Made by a program: the position numbers and the translations under genes
The notes under the pieces: model-generated
The model's input: the letters and a program-made list of their open reading frames with translations, nothing else
Databases searched by the model: none
Told to the model about the DNA's origin: nothing
Assembly: GCF_020880815.1 (NCBI RefSeq)
Contig: NZ_JAJITD010000026.1
Location: forward strand, 16,273 to 80,272
DNA: 64,000 nt
Reading direction: 5' to 3'
Source of the DNA: Paraburkholderia sejongensis
GTDB lineage: Bacteria; Pseudomonadota; Gammaproteobacteria; Burkholderiales; Burkholderiaceae
Part shown: positions 49,975-59,528 of the stretch, one piece after another
Position numbering within the stretch: the first letter of the stretch is position 1
Layout of the letters: the number at the start of each line of letters is the position of its first letter

Positions 49975-50266
49975 CGCCTGCCGCATTCCGCAAACCATCG
50001 AATACCGCGCCGGTGCGCCGGAAAGCTACACGTTTTTGGGGGTCTTTCCGGGTTTGGGTCTGTAACGCGTTAAACGGCGACGCGCCGCATGGAAATCCGG
50101 CCCTGCCAGTGCCATCGCTGCCGTGCGATAGCCAACGATGAAGATCATGGCGGACCAGGCTCGCCGCAAAACGCGAAAGCCGCGCGATTTCGTGCCCCTT
50201 TTGAAGCCTGACCGGCAAGGCCAGCGAGAACAATAGTCGCATGTTAGACCGCCCAGAAAGCCGCGC
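49975..50266. other. Non-coding region before the Trb operon
   Basis: There is no gene that I can support. It holds the second copy of TAACGCGTTAAACG (50063-50076) with similar upstream flank. A promoter for the Trb operon is expected here, but I could not place its boxes with confidence. Confidence 0.5.
50063..50076. repeat. Palindromic operator-like site, copy 2
   Basis: TAACGCGTTAAACG, identical over 14 bases to the copy at 31679. Upstream TTTCCGGGTTTGGGTCTG resembles the flank there. It lies about 200 bases before trbB. Confidence 0.55.
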
Positions 50267-51316
50267 ATGCAAGACCTTGACGACAATCCTTTGCTGAAGC
50301 TTCAGCCGCTAAAAGCGGAGGCTGTCGCGATGTTCTTCGAGGCGCTCAACCCACTCAAGGAGCTGCTCGACGCGCCCGACCTCGCGGAAATCATGGTCAA
50401 CGACCATCGCAATGTGTGGATCGAGCACCGCGGCGTGATGTCTCGCGTCAATGTGGACCTGCGCCCCGAGCACCTTGAGGGCGCGATCCATTCCCTCGCG
50501 TCCTCGGTGGACAAATCGGCACACGCGGGCAGTGACAGGGGAATCATCAACGCCGGTCACAAGAACCTGCGTATCGCCGCAGTCATGAATCCGACCGCCA
50601 TCGACGGGCATGCGCTCAGCATCCGCAAGCACCGCGAATCGAAGATGACGCTCGACGACTACGTCAGCATGGGCGCGTTCTCGGCGGCAAACGCGCGTCC
50701 GGCGGAAGCGGAAGCCATTCATTTCGAGGAAGGCATCGAGAACGAAGGGCTCATGCGCGCGCTCAAGGCGCTCGTGCAGTCGCGGAAGAACATTCTCGTC
50801 GCCGGCGGAACCTCCGCGGGCAAGACCACGTTCCTCAATGCACTGGTTGGCGTCATTCCCGAAGATCAGCGTGTGATCACCATCGAGGACACGATGGAAC
50901 TGAAGGTTCAGGTTCCGAACCGTGTGCGCCTTCTGTCCAACGCCGACACCAACGTGACGACGCAGCTGCTTGTCGCGCTGTGTCTGCGGTTCAGACCGGA
51001 CCGGATCATCGTTGGTGAAGTCCGCGGCGGTGAAGGTTATGACCTCCTCCAGGCGCTCAACACGGGCCACGACGGGGGCCTCGCCTCGCTTCACGCCAAC
51101 AACGCGCGAACCGCGCTGAGCCGCCTGGAAAGCCTCGCGATGCTCGGCATACCGACAGGTTCACGCTGGGAACTCGACGACATGCGGAAAAACATCGCCG
51201 ACTGTTTCAACTACGTGGTGCATTTCAAACGCACAGGCGAGATGCGGCACGTCTCCGAAATCCTCGAAATCCGGGGCTTTCACAACAACGACTATGACCT
51301 ACGACGGGTTTTTTAA
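50267..51316 (+). CDS. trbB: Conjugal transfer ATPase TrbB (VirB11 family)
   Basis: A 349-residue hexameric traffic ATPase. Walker A is LVAGGTSAGKTTFLNAL near residue 182. ITIEDTMEL, RPDRIIVGEVRGGE (Walker B) and GLASLHANNA follow in order. It powers pilus assembly and substrate switching at the inner membrane. It is the first gene of a tight operon B-C-D-E-J-L. Confidence 0.93.
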   Translation: MQDLDDNPLLKLQPLKAEAVAMFFEALNPLKELLDAPDLAEIMVNDHRNVWIEHRGVMSRVNVDLRPEHLEGAIHSLASSVDKSAHAGSDRGIINAGHKNLRIAAVMNPTAIDGHALSIRKHRESKMTLDDYVSMGAFSAANARPAEAEAIHFEEGIENEGLMRALKALVQSRKNILVAGGTSAGKTTFLNALVGVIPEDQRVITIEDTMELKVQVPNRVRLLSNADTNVTTQLLVALCLRFRPDRIIVGEVRGGEGYDLLQALNTGHDGGLASLHANNARTALSRLESLAMLGIPTGSRWELDDMRKNIADCFNYVVHFKRTGEMRHVSEILEIRGFHNNDYDLRRVF

Positions 51317-51328
51317 CGGGAGCACCAC

Positions 51329-51682
51329 ATGAAGCAAGGGAAGTTTTTCAGTACAGCCGCAGCAGTCGCCAGAAAGCTGCGCCCGGGCAAGCCGATGATC
51401 GTCGGGGCGCTGCTGAGCGTTGCCTCGGCAGCGGCGATGGCGGCCGGCGACTATTCGACACTGACCGGGCTGACGGACATCATCTGCACGATCAGCAACC
51501 TCATCAGCGGCCCGTACCTGTACGGCATCGGCATCATCCTCATCGTGATCGGCGGCGTTGCCGTGGCGAACTCGGAAAGCAACATCGCGAAGACGTTCTC
51601 GGTCGTGCTCGTCGGTCTCGGTATCGCCTCGGTCGCGGTGCCGATCATGAAGGATCACTTCCACATGACTGCGGCCTGCTGA
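51329..51682 (+). CDS. trbC: Conjugal pilin TrbC (VirB2 family)
   Basis: A 117-residue prepilin with a long basic leader (KQGKFFSTAAAVARKLRPGK), cleavable near AAMAAG, and two hydrophobic helices (LISGPYLYGIGIILIVIGGV, TFSVVLVGLGIASVAVPIM). Size and place between trbB and trbD match VirB2/TrbC, the subunit of the mating pilus. Confidence 0.88.
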   Translation: MKQGKFFSTAAAVARKLRPGKPMIVGALLSVASAAAMAAGDYSTLTGLTDIICTISNLISGPYLYGIGIILIVIGGVAVANSESNIAKTFSVVLVGLGIASVAVPIMKDHFHMTAAC

Positions 51683-51683
51683 T

Positions 51684-51992
51684 ATGCGCCAGCACAAGGT
51701 CAGCCGCGGGCTCTCATTGCCGCGCCAGATGGGCGGGGCGGACCGGATGCTGGCGATCCTCAACGGCACGCTCACGGCGCTGCTTACGTACACGAGCTGG
51801 ACGCCGTCATTCCTGGTGCTGGGCGTCGTCGTGCACTTTTACCTGCGGTGGCGTAGCTCGAAAGACCCGTGGTGGCGGCTGGTCATGGTGATCTACAACC
51901 GCTATCCCGATGTTTACGCGCCCGAGCCGCACGGCAAGTTCAGCGCACGTTTCAAGCGCCCCTACGGGTTTGATCAGGATCTCCCATGCTGA
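51684..51992 (+). CDS. trbD: Conjugal transfer protein TrbD (VirB3 family)
   Basis: A 102-residue membrane protein with one or two helices (AILNGTLTALLTYTSWTPSF, LVLGVVVHFYL) and a basic C-terminus. It begins 1 base after trbC and overlaps trbE by 7 bases. Position and size are those of VirB3, the small partner of VirB4. Confidence 0.85.
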   Translation: MRQHKVSRGLSLPRQMGGADRMLAILNGTLTALLTYTSWTPSFLVLGVVVHFYLRWRSSKDPWWRLVMVIYNRYPDVYAPEPHGKFSARFKRPYGFDQDLPC

Positions 51993-54448
51993 AAATGTCA
52001 TTCGAGAAGCGCGCGGTGCAGGAGATTGCACCCTGGATGACGCTCGTTACGCCCGAGATTGTGCTCGACAAGGATGGTTCGCTCCTCACCGTGTTCGAGT
52101 TCGACGGCATCGACGCCGACACGCCGAACCCGGGCGACATCACGGCCGCGCGTGACAACCTTGATCACGCGTGCCGGAACTTCGATCACCGGGTCACCGC
52201 CTGGTGGCGCGTCTCGCACCGACGCGTGAAAGGTGGAGTCGAAGGTGACTTCAACACCGAGGCGGACGCGCGCATCGACGCCATCAACCAGGCAAACATT
52301 GGCAGCGGAAAGTATTTCCGCAATTCCCATTCGCTCGCGCTCGCCTTCACGCCGGAGACCGGGCTGTCGCGGATCTTCGACAAGATCGGCTATCACATGA
52401 TGGTCGGGGGCAAGAACATCTTCGTCGCGCTCTTCGAGGCCGCGAAGGATATGGTGCTGGCCCGCAGCGCCTTCGTTTTCGATCTGACGAAACTGCAGAA
52501 CGAGATCAAGCGGTTCGAAGCCGTCATCGACGGGTTCACCGGCGGCGTCACCCGGCTGAAGATGAAGCGGCTGCAACTGCAGAACGCGCTGTCGTTCCTC
52601 CATCAGCGCGCGAATCCGGGCACGCCCAAGCGCCGGGTGCGCTATCCGGTCACGATGCTTGATACGCACCTGACCGAAACGCAGGTGACGATCGGCGCCG
52701 AGCAGCTGATGTTTGAATCGGCCCACGGCAAGGTGTATGCGCGAATCATTGGTGTAAAGGAGTGGATGGGCTTCCAGGAGGCGGCGCTCGATGTGCTCTC
52801 GCAGGTGGATGCCGAGCTCGACGTCTGCGTCATGTTCCGCTTTCTCGACACCTCGCGCGCGGGCGCCTATATCCGCAAGATCCGGGGCTTCTACAAGGCG
52901 GCCGCGTTCAACCCGGTTGCGATTCTCAAGCAGTGGGCGACGAAGGAAGAGCAGAAAAACGACGAAGGCCGCGAGCAGCTTGCGAAAGAGGCCAGCGAGG
53001 CGCTTGCGAAGCTGGACGCTGAAGGTCAGCAGTACGGGTTTGCGAACATCTCGGTCATCGTCTACGGCCACACGCCCGAGGAATGCGAAGACGCCACGCG
53101 GCAGGTCGTCGGCGTCATCGGCAATGCCGGGTTCGGCGTCATCGTGGAAAAAGACAATCTCTTTGCCGCATGGTGTTCGACACTGCCGGGGCGCTGGGAT
53201 CAGCAGAAGCGCCTGCAATTCGTTGAAACGCCGGCCGTCTCCGACATTGCGCCGTTGTGCAGCGTCGGCGAGGGATCGACCGTCAACGAGTGGCTGACGC
53301 AGCAGTCCGGCAAAAAGACCGGCCCGCTTACCTGCCTGCCGACCCGCCATCGCACGCTACAGAACGTCGATCTGCATCACCCGGGCGGCAAGGCGCACAC
53401 GCTGGTCGTCGGCCCGATCGGCGCCGGCAAGTCGGTGATCCTCAATTACCTGATGTCACAGACAGGGCGACACGGCGCGCGGCGCATCCGCTTCGACAAG
53501 GACCGCTCGACGCGCATCCCGACGCTACTAGGCGGCGGCCGGTTCATCGACGCGACGGGTCGCTTTGAGGCGGCCACGTCGGTCAACCCACTGTCGCTGA
53601 TCGGTGACGAAAAGCACTGGCCGTATGTTGCCGAGTGGGTGAAGCTCGTCATCGAGGGCGAGGACTTCACCTGCACTCCGCAGCAGGAAACGATCATCTT
53701 CGAGCGCATCCGTACGCTCGCAAAGGGCTTTGGGCGCGACAAGTGGCGGTTGACCGGCCTCATTACGCTGCTACCCGACGACCTCCGCGAGCGGTTGGCC
53801 GGGTGGACGGAGGGCCAGAAAAACGGGCGCTTTTTCGATCACGTCGAGGATGGGTTTTCGCTCTCTGACGACCTGTCGATCGAGATGGGTGACCTGTTCC
53901 AGAATTTTCCGGTGGCGGCCGCGCTCTTCATGGATTACGCGTTCTACCGCATCGCGCAGATTCTCGACGGCAAGCGCTACACCGTGATCGAGATCGAGGA
54001 GGCGGGGTTCTTCTTCACCTATCCGAAGTTCTACGCACGGCTCGAAATCTGGGCAGTGACCATCCGGAAGCTGAATGCGGCCCTGCTCATGGCGACGCAA
54101 TCGCTCGGGCAGCTCGCGCGCGTGGCGAACTTCGAGATCATGAAGGAGAACATCCCGAACATCATCTACCTGCCCAACAGCGATGCGATCAACAACCAGG
54201 CGTTGTACCGGGACATCTTTGGCCTGACTGAACACCAGATCAGGATGATTTCCGACGCGGTGCCCAATCGCGACTACCTGTGGGTCACGTCGACACAGAC
54301 ACGCATGCTGCAGGCGAGCTTCCCGAAGGAATCGCTTGCCTATCTCCGCTCCGATGGGCGCGCGCAGGCGATTCTGGACAAGCACGTGAAGTCCGGCGTC
54401 GACAACTGGCAGGACGCGTACGTGCGCGACGTCCTGGCAAATGCATAA
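51986..54448 (+). CDS. trbE: Conjugal transfer ATPase TrbE (VirB4 family)
   Basis: An 820-residue VirB4-type ATPase. Walker A is VVGPIGAGKSVILNYL near residue 475. Walker B is YTVIEIEEAGFFF near residue 668, and ALLMATQSLGQL follows. It energises pilus assembly and DNA transport at the inner membrane and is present in all type IV secretion systems. It starts inside trbD. Confidence 0.93.
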   Translation: MLKMSFEKRAVQEIAPWMTLVTPEIVLDKDGSLLTVFEFDGIDADTPNPGDITAARDNLDHACRNFDHRVTAWWRVSHRRVKGGVEGDFNTEADARIDAINQANIGSGKYFRNSHSLALAFTPETGLSRIFDKIGYHMMVGGKNIFVALFEAAKDMVLARSAFVFDLTKLQNEIKRFEAVIDGFTGGVTRLKMKRLQLQNALSFLHQRANPGTPKRRVRYPVTMLDTHLTETQVTIGAEQLMFESAHGKVYARIIGVKEWMGFQEAALDVLSQVDAELDVCVMFRFLDTSRAGAYIRKIRGFYKAAAFNPVAILKQWATKEEQKNDEGREQLAKEASEALAKLDAEGQQYGFANISVIVYGHTPEECEDATRQVVGVIGNAGFGVIVEKDNLFAAWCSTLPGRWDQQKRLQFVETPAVSDIAPLCSVGEGSTVNEWLTQQSGKKTGPLTCLPTRHRTLQNVDLHHPGGKAHTLVVGPIGAGKSVILNYLMSQTGRHGARRIRFDKDRSTRIPTLLGGGRFIDATGRFEAATSVNPLSLIGDEKHWPYVAEWVKLVIEGEDFTCTPQQETIIFERIRTLAKGFGRDKWRLTGLITLLPDDLRERLAGWTEGQKNGRFFDHVEDGFSLSDDLSIEMGDLFQNFPVAAALFMDYAFYRIAQILDGKRYTVIEIEEAGFFFTYPKFYARLEIWAVTIRKLNAALLMATQSLGQLARVANFEIMKENIPNIIYLPNSDAINNQALYRDIFGLTEHQIRMISDAVPNRDYLWVTSTQTRMLQASFPKESLAYLRSDGRAQAILDKHVKSGVDNWQDAYVRDVLANA

Positions 54449-54477
54449 CGTCAGTCTTACTCCTGGAAACTCTCACC

Positions 54478-55245
54478 ATGTTCAACAAACTGCTCCGCAC
54501 CGCGACGGCGACGGCCGTGCTGACCCTCGGCTTCGCCGAGCACAGTCACGCGACGTTGCCGGTTATCGACCCGACCAACCTGATCCAGAACACGATGACC
54601 GCCATCGGTGCGGTGAAGGGCGAGGTCTACCAGGACACGAACCTGATCTATCAGTATCAGATGATGCTGAACCAGTTGAAGCAGGCGACGAACCTGAATC
54701 CGGCTGCAATGCTGGCACAGGCCAACTCGATCACCACCGACATCAGCAATCTGACGAAGTACACCGATACGCTGAAGTCCCTGTACGGCGGCCTGCAGTC
54801 GAACGCAGAGTACGCCACGAAGGTTCAGGCACTGATCACGCAGTCTGGCAAGACGCCGGCGCAGTGGTTTTCCGACCAGAGCACGCTCATCAGCAATAAC
54901 GACAAGACGGCCAAGCAACTCTTCCAGATGGGCAACGATGTGACCTCGCACGTGAGCACACTCGCCAAGCGCCGTCAGGAGATTCAGGACCAGCTGAACA
55001 TGTCGCCGACTGCCGAAGCGACGGCGCAACTCACGACGCACCTGCTGGACATCGTCGCGAGCCAGAACAGCGACATGCTGCAGATGATGGCCGCGAAGCA
55101 GCAGAGCGACGCCGTTGCCGAATCGACCCAAACCGCGGACGACAAGACGCGCAATGCCGCGAAGGCCGCGCTCCAGATCAGGCTGGACAAGGAGCGGGCG
55201 GCCTATAACTCAACGCTGGGCACATCGAACGTACTGGGGCAATAA
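54478..55245 (+). CDS. trbJ: Conjugal transfer protein TrbJ (VirB5 family)
   Basis: A 255-residue exported helical protein. The signal peptide is MFNKLLRTATATAVLTLGFA, cleaved near SHA. The mature part is coiled (NLIYQYQMMLNQLKQATNLN, TLAKRRQEIQDQLNMSPTAE). VirB5/TrbJ sits at the pilus base or tip. The ATG at 54478 lies 29 bases after trbE. Confidence 0.88.
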   Translation: MFNKLLRTATATAVLTLGFAEHSHATLPVIDPTNLIQNTMTAIGAVKGEVYQDTNLIYQYQMMLNQLKQATNLNPAAMLAQANSITTDISNLTKYTDTLKSLYGGLQSNAEYATKVQALITQSGKTPAQWFSDQSTLISNNDKTAKQLFQMGNDVTSHVSTLAKRRQEIQDQLNMSPTAEATAQLTTHLLDIVASQNSDMLQMMAAKQQSDAVAESTQTADDKTRNAAKAALQIRLDKERAAYNSTLGTSNVLGQ

Positions 55246-55248
55246 GTC

Positions 55249-56298
55249 GTGAGCCACTTCTTTCTCAGGCGTCTGCGCGGCATGTTGCTTTCGCTCTGCC
55301 TCCTGCTTGGCGCGACACTGGTAACGCCTGCCGCCTTCGCAGACGACAACTTGATATTGCCCGACGGCTCAACATTCGATACGGGTAGCTCCTCGTCCAG
55401 TTCGTCAACGGGGACGCCGCTCTCAGGCAAGGACGGTGACTGGGCCAAGGGGGCGGGCGATGCGCAGCGGCAGATCTCGGGGCTGGTTGGAAACCTGATC
55501 CCCACCGCTGTCACGGTCAGCAACAAGGTTCTCAAAGAGGCCAACAAGTTCGCGTGGGGGCTCGGCGTAATAACGCTCGTGCTGGCAGGCGTCCGGTTCT
55601 CCGGAACACATAATCCCATCACGGCGTGGGTGGGCCTGTTCGAGGAGGTTGCCGTGCTGGGCATTTTCGTCGCACTGTACCTCGGCTATACCACGTCCGC
55701 GCCGGGTTTCTGGAACTGGTTTCAGGACCTCGCCACCAGTATCGGAGGCGGCACCAACAACAACATATCGACGCAACTCTCGACGCTCGGTGGCAGTTTC
55801 CTTGATGCCGTAAAGGCAAAGGTGTTGAACATCAAGTTGCTGACGGACTTCAACGGTACGCTCACGGACGTCGTTGCGCTCTTTCTGGCCTTCCTGGCGA
55901 TGTGCGTCGCCTCGATCGTCTTCGTGTACTACTCGGCAATCGGCCAGATCCACGCAGCGATCGGCATTGTCCTCGGTCCCATCGCGATGGCGCTGGGGTT
56001 CTCCAGCTATACCCGCAGCTATTTCCAGCGCTGGCTGGACTGGATGATTAATGCGGGTATGTATGTGGTGATGGTGGCCGTGCTGTACGCCCTGATGGGT
56101 GGCGCTATCTCGGGCGCGGTCAAGACTGCAACAGATAACGGTACCGCGACTCAGCTAAGCGCCGGTTATGCGTTTGACCTTGCTTTGTTCCTTCTGATGT
56201 TGTCGTTTGAGATTCCAAAGCTGGCCGGTATGTTTGGTAGCGGTTCGGGGGCGACTGGCACCACTGCCCTGAAGCAGGCAATGAAGATCATCCCATGA
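55249..56298 (+). CDS. trbL: Conjugal transfer protein TrbL (VirB6 family)
   Basis: A 349-residue polytopic protein. A signal-like N-terminus (GMLLSLCLLLGATLVTPAAF) is followed by a Ser-rich segment and five to six membrane helices (WGLGVITLVLAGVRFSG, DVVALFLAFLAMCVASIVFV, AGMYVVMVAVLYALMGGAIS). It starts at GTG 55249 and overlaps the next gene by 4 bases. VirB6 forms the inner-membrane channel. Confidence 0.88.
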   Translation: MSHFFLRRLRGMLLSLCLLLGATLVTPAAFADDNLILPDGSTFDTGSSSSSSSTGTPLSGKDGDWAKGAGDAQRQISGLVGNLIPTAVTVSNKVLKEANKFAWGLGVITLVLAGVRFSGTHNPITAWVGLFEEVAVLGIFVALYLGYTTSAPGFWNWFQDLATSIGGGTNNNISTQLSTLGGSFLDAVKAKVLNIKLLTDFNGTLTDVVALFLAFLAMCVASIVFVYYSAIGQIHAAIGIVLGPIAMALGFSSYTRSYFQRWLDWMINAGMYVVMVAVLYALMGGAISGAVKTATDNGTATQLSAGYAFDLALFLLMLSFEIPKLAGMFGSGSGATGTTALKQAMKIIP

Positions 56299-57650
56299 GC
56301 ATCGTTCACCGACCAATGAAGGCCAGTGACCTGCTGGCCACGCACGAGAAGCGCATCGAACTGGTGCGGCAGTGCGCGAACGAAAGCACCGAATCCGAGT
56401 TTGAACGCAAATGGCTGTCAGTGCTGCGCCGGTGCGCGGCGTGGTTCTCGTCCATGCCGCTGACGCCCGAACTGCATGCCGAGCCGGGCGGCGCATTCCG
56501 CGCGACTATCGAATCGACGTTTTACGCGATGCGGCTCGCCGGCGGCCAGAAGTTTGCCGCCGACATGACGTCCGACAAACGCCGGCGGCTTGAGCCACAG
56601 TACATCTATGCGGTGTTTCTCGCGGCCGCGTGCTCGTCGCTTGACGAGCCGTGCAGGCACTTCGAGATCGTGCGGGTTGCGGATCACCTGCCCTGGAGCC
56701 CGGCTGCTCACGGGGCGTTCGGCAACTGGGTGGGCGAGGGTGACTATCTCGTACAGCGACGCGCGACGCCGCTCAAAAGTGAACGGATGCGCACGGCGAT
56801 GTTCGCGCAGACCGTGATCACGCCCGAGCTGCTCGCGTGGCTGGATAGTTCAGTACTCGCGGATCTGTTCGGTGCGATCAATCCCGAAAGGAGCCCGCAG
56901 GGTTTTGAAGCGCTGGTGCACAAGGTGGTGCGCCAGGCGATGGACGTTTCGGTCGAGTTCGAGCGCAAGGCGCAACGCGGCGTATTCGCCCCAGTGAAGT
57001 TCGACGTGCCATCGGCGGTGCACGTCGCGCTCGAACTGCAGCCGCAGGTCGTCGCGGCAACCCCGGTTCCGGGCGCCCCAACGGAAGCGGCAGCGCTCGC
57101 CCCGTCCGCGGAGACTGCGGGTGCGCCGGCGGCGGCACCTTTGCCGTCCAGTAGCGCGGCGCAGCCGAACTCCGGTTCTGCCCCGGGCGGACCACAGCTT
57201 TCCCAGTCGTTGCTCGATGCGTTGGAGCGCAGCGAAGCTCAGGCCGCCACTGCGGCCGCGACTGGCCCCGTCGATCCATCAGCCGTGCGCGCAACGGCGG
57301 CGGCCGCCGTCGATCCGACCCAGATGGCAGCTGGCGCGCCGGTAGCCGCTCGCCCGAGTCGCAACGGCCCAACGGACGAGGAGCTGACCGAAGTACTCGG
57401 CCCGGGCTCCGCGATGATGCGCGAGTTCTTCAGGGCGCTTGCGGGCGATGTGGCTGCGGGCAAGGCCAAGGTGACGTGGGAAGAGAAGGGGCTGGCCGTG
57501 CAGAAGCGTCTGATTGGCGGATACGGCATTACGAGCGATACCCTCGTTGAGCAACTCAGGAAGCGCAGCCTGCTGCTGCGCGCGGCCGGCAACGACATCT
57601 GTATCGTTGAGCGCGCCGGTCGCCTGATCATGGAGCGCCCGGCGACATGA
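56295..57650 (+). CDS. TraI_2-like protein with a degenerate HD region
   Basis: A 451-residue protein. Residues 30-200 align by eye with the TraI_2 region of MobH relaxases, but key His/Asp residues are replaced: PLTPELHAEPGGAFRATIES stands where LPAS..HHHxxPGGLLxHT is usual, and AAACSSLDEP where LLHDxGKP is usual. A 110-residue Ala/Pro linker leads to a winged-helix-like end (WEEKGLAVQKRLIGGYGI, TLVEQLRKRSLLL). It may be an accessory protein and not an active relaxase. ATGA overlaps join it to trbL and traD. Confidence 0.6.
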   Translation: MSIVHRPMKASDLLATHEKRIELVRQCANESTESEFERKWLSVLRRCAAWFSSMPLTPELHAEPGGAFRATIESTFYAMRLAGGQKFAADMTSDKRRRLEPQYIYAVFLAAACSSLDEPCRHFEIVRVADHLPWSPAAHGAFGNWVGEGDYLVQRRATPLKSERMRTAMFAQTVITPELLAWLDSSVLADLFGAINPERSPQGFEALVHKVVRQAMDVSVEFERKAQRGVFAPVKFDVPSAVHVALELQPQVVAATPVPGAPTEAAALAPSAETAGAPAAAPLPSSSAAQPNSGSAPGGPQLSQSLLDALERSEAQAATAAATGPVDPSAVRATAAAAVDPTQMAAGAPVAARPSRNGPTDEELTEVLGPGSAMMREFFRALAGDVAAGKAKVTWEEKGLAVQKRLIGGYGITSDTLVEQLRKRSLLLRAAGNDICIVERAGRLIMERPAT

Positions 57651-59518
57651 ACTACATCAACCACTTCCGTCCCATCTATGAGTTCCGGCCGCTGATCGTC
57701 TGGCCGGTCGTCATCGTGGGTATCTTCGCATCGGGAATGCCCTACGGCTGGGCCTTCGCACTCGTCTGCTTCGCGTTGCTGGTCGTCCGCGGAATTCAGG
57801 TCTGGCGGGCGCTCAGCTTCCGTATGGCGATCTCGACCAAGTGGCTGAGCAAGATTCATATCGGCAAGCTGCTTGAGACGCAGCGCAAGATGCGTGAGCG
57901 CGAAGACTCGATGTATCTTGGCACCGGCTTTGAATGGACCCAGAAGCACACCCAGATCGCTCACGACATTCTCCGCATGCCGGTGACCGATATTCCGTCC
58001 TTGCCGAAGTGGCTGAACAAGACGGAACTGGGTCGCAAGACCGAAGCGCGCATCGAGCGCCTATTCGCGCCGCGCGACAGCATCCGGGACCGCATGCCGC
58101 AAGGCTCGTCGTGGATTCACGGCATGGAGCCCAAAAAGGTCCGCGTGCCGTTTCACTACAAGGCGATGGGCGGCCACACGCTGGTCGGCGGCACGACGGG
58201 CGCGGGCAAGACCCGCACGTACGAGGTGATCTCGACGCAGGTCATCCACAACCCGAAAGACGTGCTTATCATCGTCGACCCGAAGAACGACGACGACTGG
58301 AAAAAACGCGTGGAAAAGGAGTGTGCGCGCGCCGGCCGCAAATTCCTGTACTTCAATCAGGCGAAGCCGCACGAGTCGATCCGCCTCAATCCGCTCGAGA
58401 ACTGGTCGCAGCCCTCCGAAATTCCGTCGCGGATCGCGCAGTTGATGGAAGAAGGGCCGTTCCGGGATTTCGCGTTCCTGTTCATCGACCGTGCGGTGAA
58501 GGGCGAACTGTACGTCGGGGACAAGCCGAATCTGCGCTCGATCCTGAAGTACGCGCAGTCCGGCATCGGCACGTTGCTGGAGCGCGGTCTGCGCCGCTTC
58601 TTCCTCGAGAACGGGATGCAGAACTGGGAGGAGCTGACGGTCGCGCAGACGGTAAAGGATAGCGTTCGCAAAAACGATATTTCGCTCGTCGACGGGATGG
58701 CCAAGCTATACATGGACCGTTTCGCGGCGCACGATCGCGGGCACGAAACGATCGACGGGCTGATCGCGACGCACACCCATGACCGTGAGCACTACATGCG
58801 GATCATCGCGTCGGCGCTGCCGCTGCTGCAGATGCTGGCAACGGGCGAGACAGGCCTCATGCTCGCGCCGAAGGCCGACGACTTCGAGGACGAGCGCGAG
58901 ATCTGGGACATCGACAAGATCATCAAGCAGAAGGCTGTGCTGTACATGGGCCTTGATTCGCTGTCGAACAACATCGTGCAGAAGGCGATCGCGTCGATGG
59001 CGCTGTCGGACGTCGCGGCGGTCTGCGGCTCGATCTACAACTTCTACGCGGAAAAGCCCGACGTCGTCCTGATCATCGACGAGATCGCGGAAGCGATCAA
59101 CGAGCAGGTGATCCAGATCCTGAACAAGGGTCGCGGCGCCGGCTTCAAGGCCTTTGTCGCATTCCAGGCGCGCGCCGATCTCGAAGCCAAGCTCGGAAAC
59201 GCCGCCAAAATGCTGCAGGTTTTGGGCAACCTCAATAATCAGGTGATCCTTAGACTTGAGGATAGCGATACCGCCAAGTGGTTCTCGGACAAGGTGGGGG
59301 AGACAGCGATTCGGGTGGTCAACATCTCGAACAGCACGAACACCACGACCGAAGCGCATGCGATGGAATTCAGCGGGTCCCAGTCACGCACCCTCCAGCT
59401 TGAGAAGGTGCCGCTAATCCCGATGCCGCTGATCCATCGTTTGCCGAACCTGCAGTACTTCATGCGCATCTCGGGCGGTGCCGTCTACCAGGGCCGAATT
59501 CCAATTATCGAAGGCTGA
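57647..59518 (+). CDS. traD: Conjugative coupling protein TraD
   Basis: A 623-residue coupling ATPase. Two membrane helices lie at the N-terminus (LIVWPVVIVGIFASGM, WAFALVCFALLVV). Walker A is VGGTTGAGKTRTYEV near residue 182 and Walker B is DVVLIIDEIAEAINE near residue 475. The layout fits the TraD branch of SXT-type and ICE systems. It brings the relaxase-DNA complex to the channel. It overlaps the TraI_2-like gene by 4 bases. Confidence 0.88.
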   Translation: MNYINHFRPIYEFRPLIVWPVVIVGIFASGMPYGWAFALVCFALLVVRGIQVWRALSFRMAISTKWLSKIHIGKLLETQRKMREREDSMYLGTGFEWTQKHTQIAHDILRMPVTDIPSLPKWLNKTELGRKTEARIERLFAPRDSIRDRMPQGSSWIHGMEPKKVRVPFHYKAMGGHTLVGGTTGAGKTRTYEVISTQVIHNPKDVLIIVDPKNDDDWKKRVEKECARAGRKFLYFNQAKPHESIRLNPLENWSQPSEIPSRIAQLMEEGPFRDFAFLFIDRAVKGELYVGDKPNLRSILKYAQSGIGTLLERGLRRFFLENGMQNWEELTVAQTVKDSVRKNDISLVDGMAKLYMDRFAAHDRGHETIDGLIATHTHDREHYMRIIASALPLLQMLATGETGLMLAPKADDFEDEREIWDIDKIIKQKAVLYMGLDSLSNNIVQKAIASMALSDVAAVCGSIYNFYAEKPDVVLIIDEIAEAINEQVIQILNKGRGAGFKAFVAFQARADLEAKLGNAAKMLQVLGNLNNQVILRLEDSDTAKWFSDKVGETAIRVVNISNSTNTTTEAHAMEFSGSQSRTLQLEKVPLIPMPLIHRLPNLQYFMRISGGAVYQGRIPIIEG

Positions 59519-59528
59519 ACCACACCAT

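Noticed and set aside
49975..50266. Minus-strand frames before the Trb operon
   Set aside because: They overlap a terminator, lack ribosome sites and are Arg/Gly/Pro-rich, so I treat them as chance frames.
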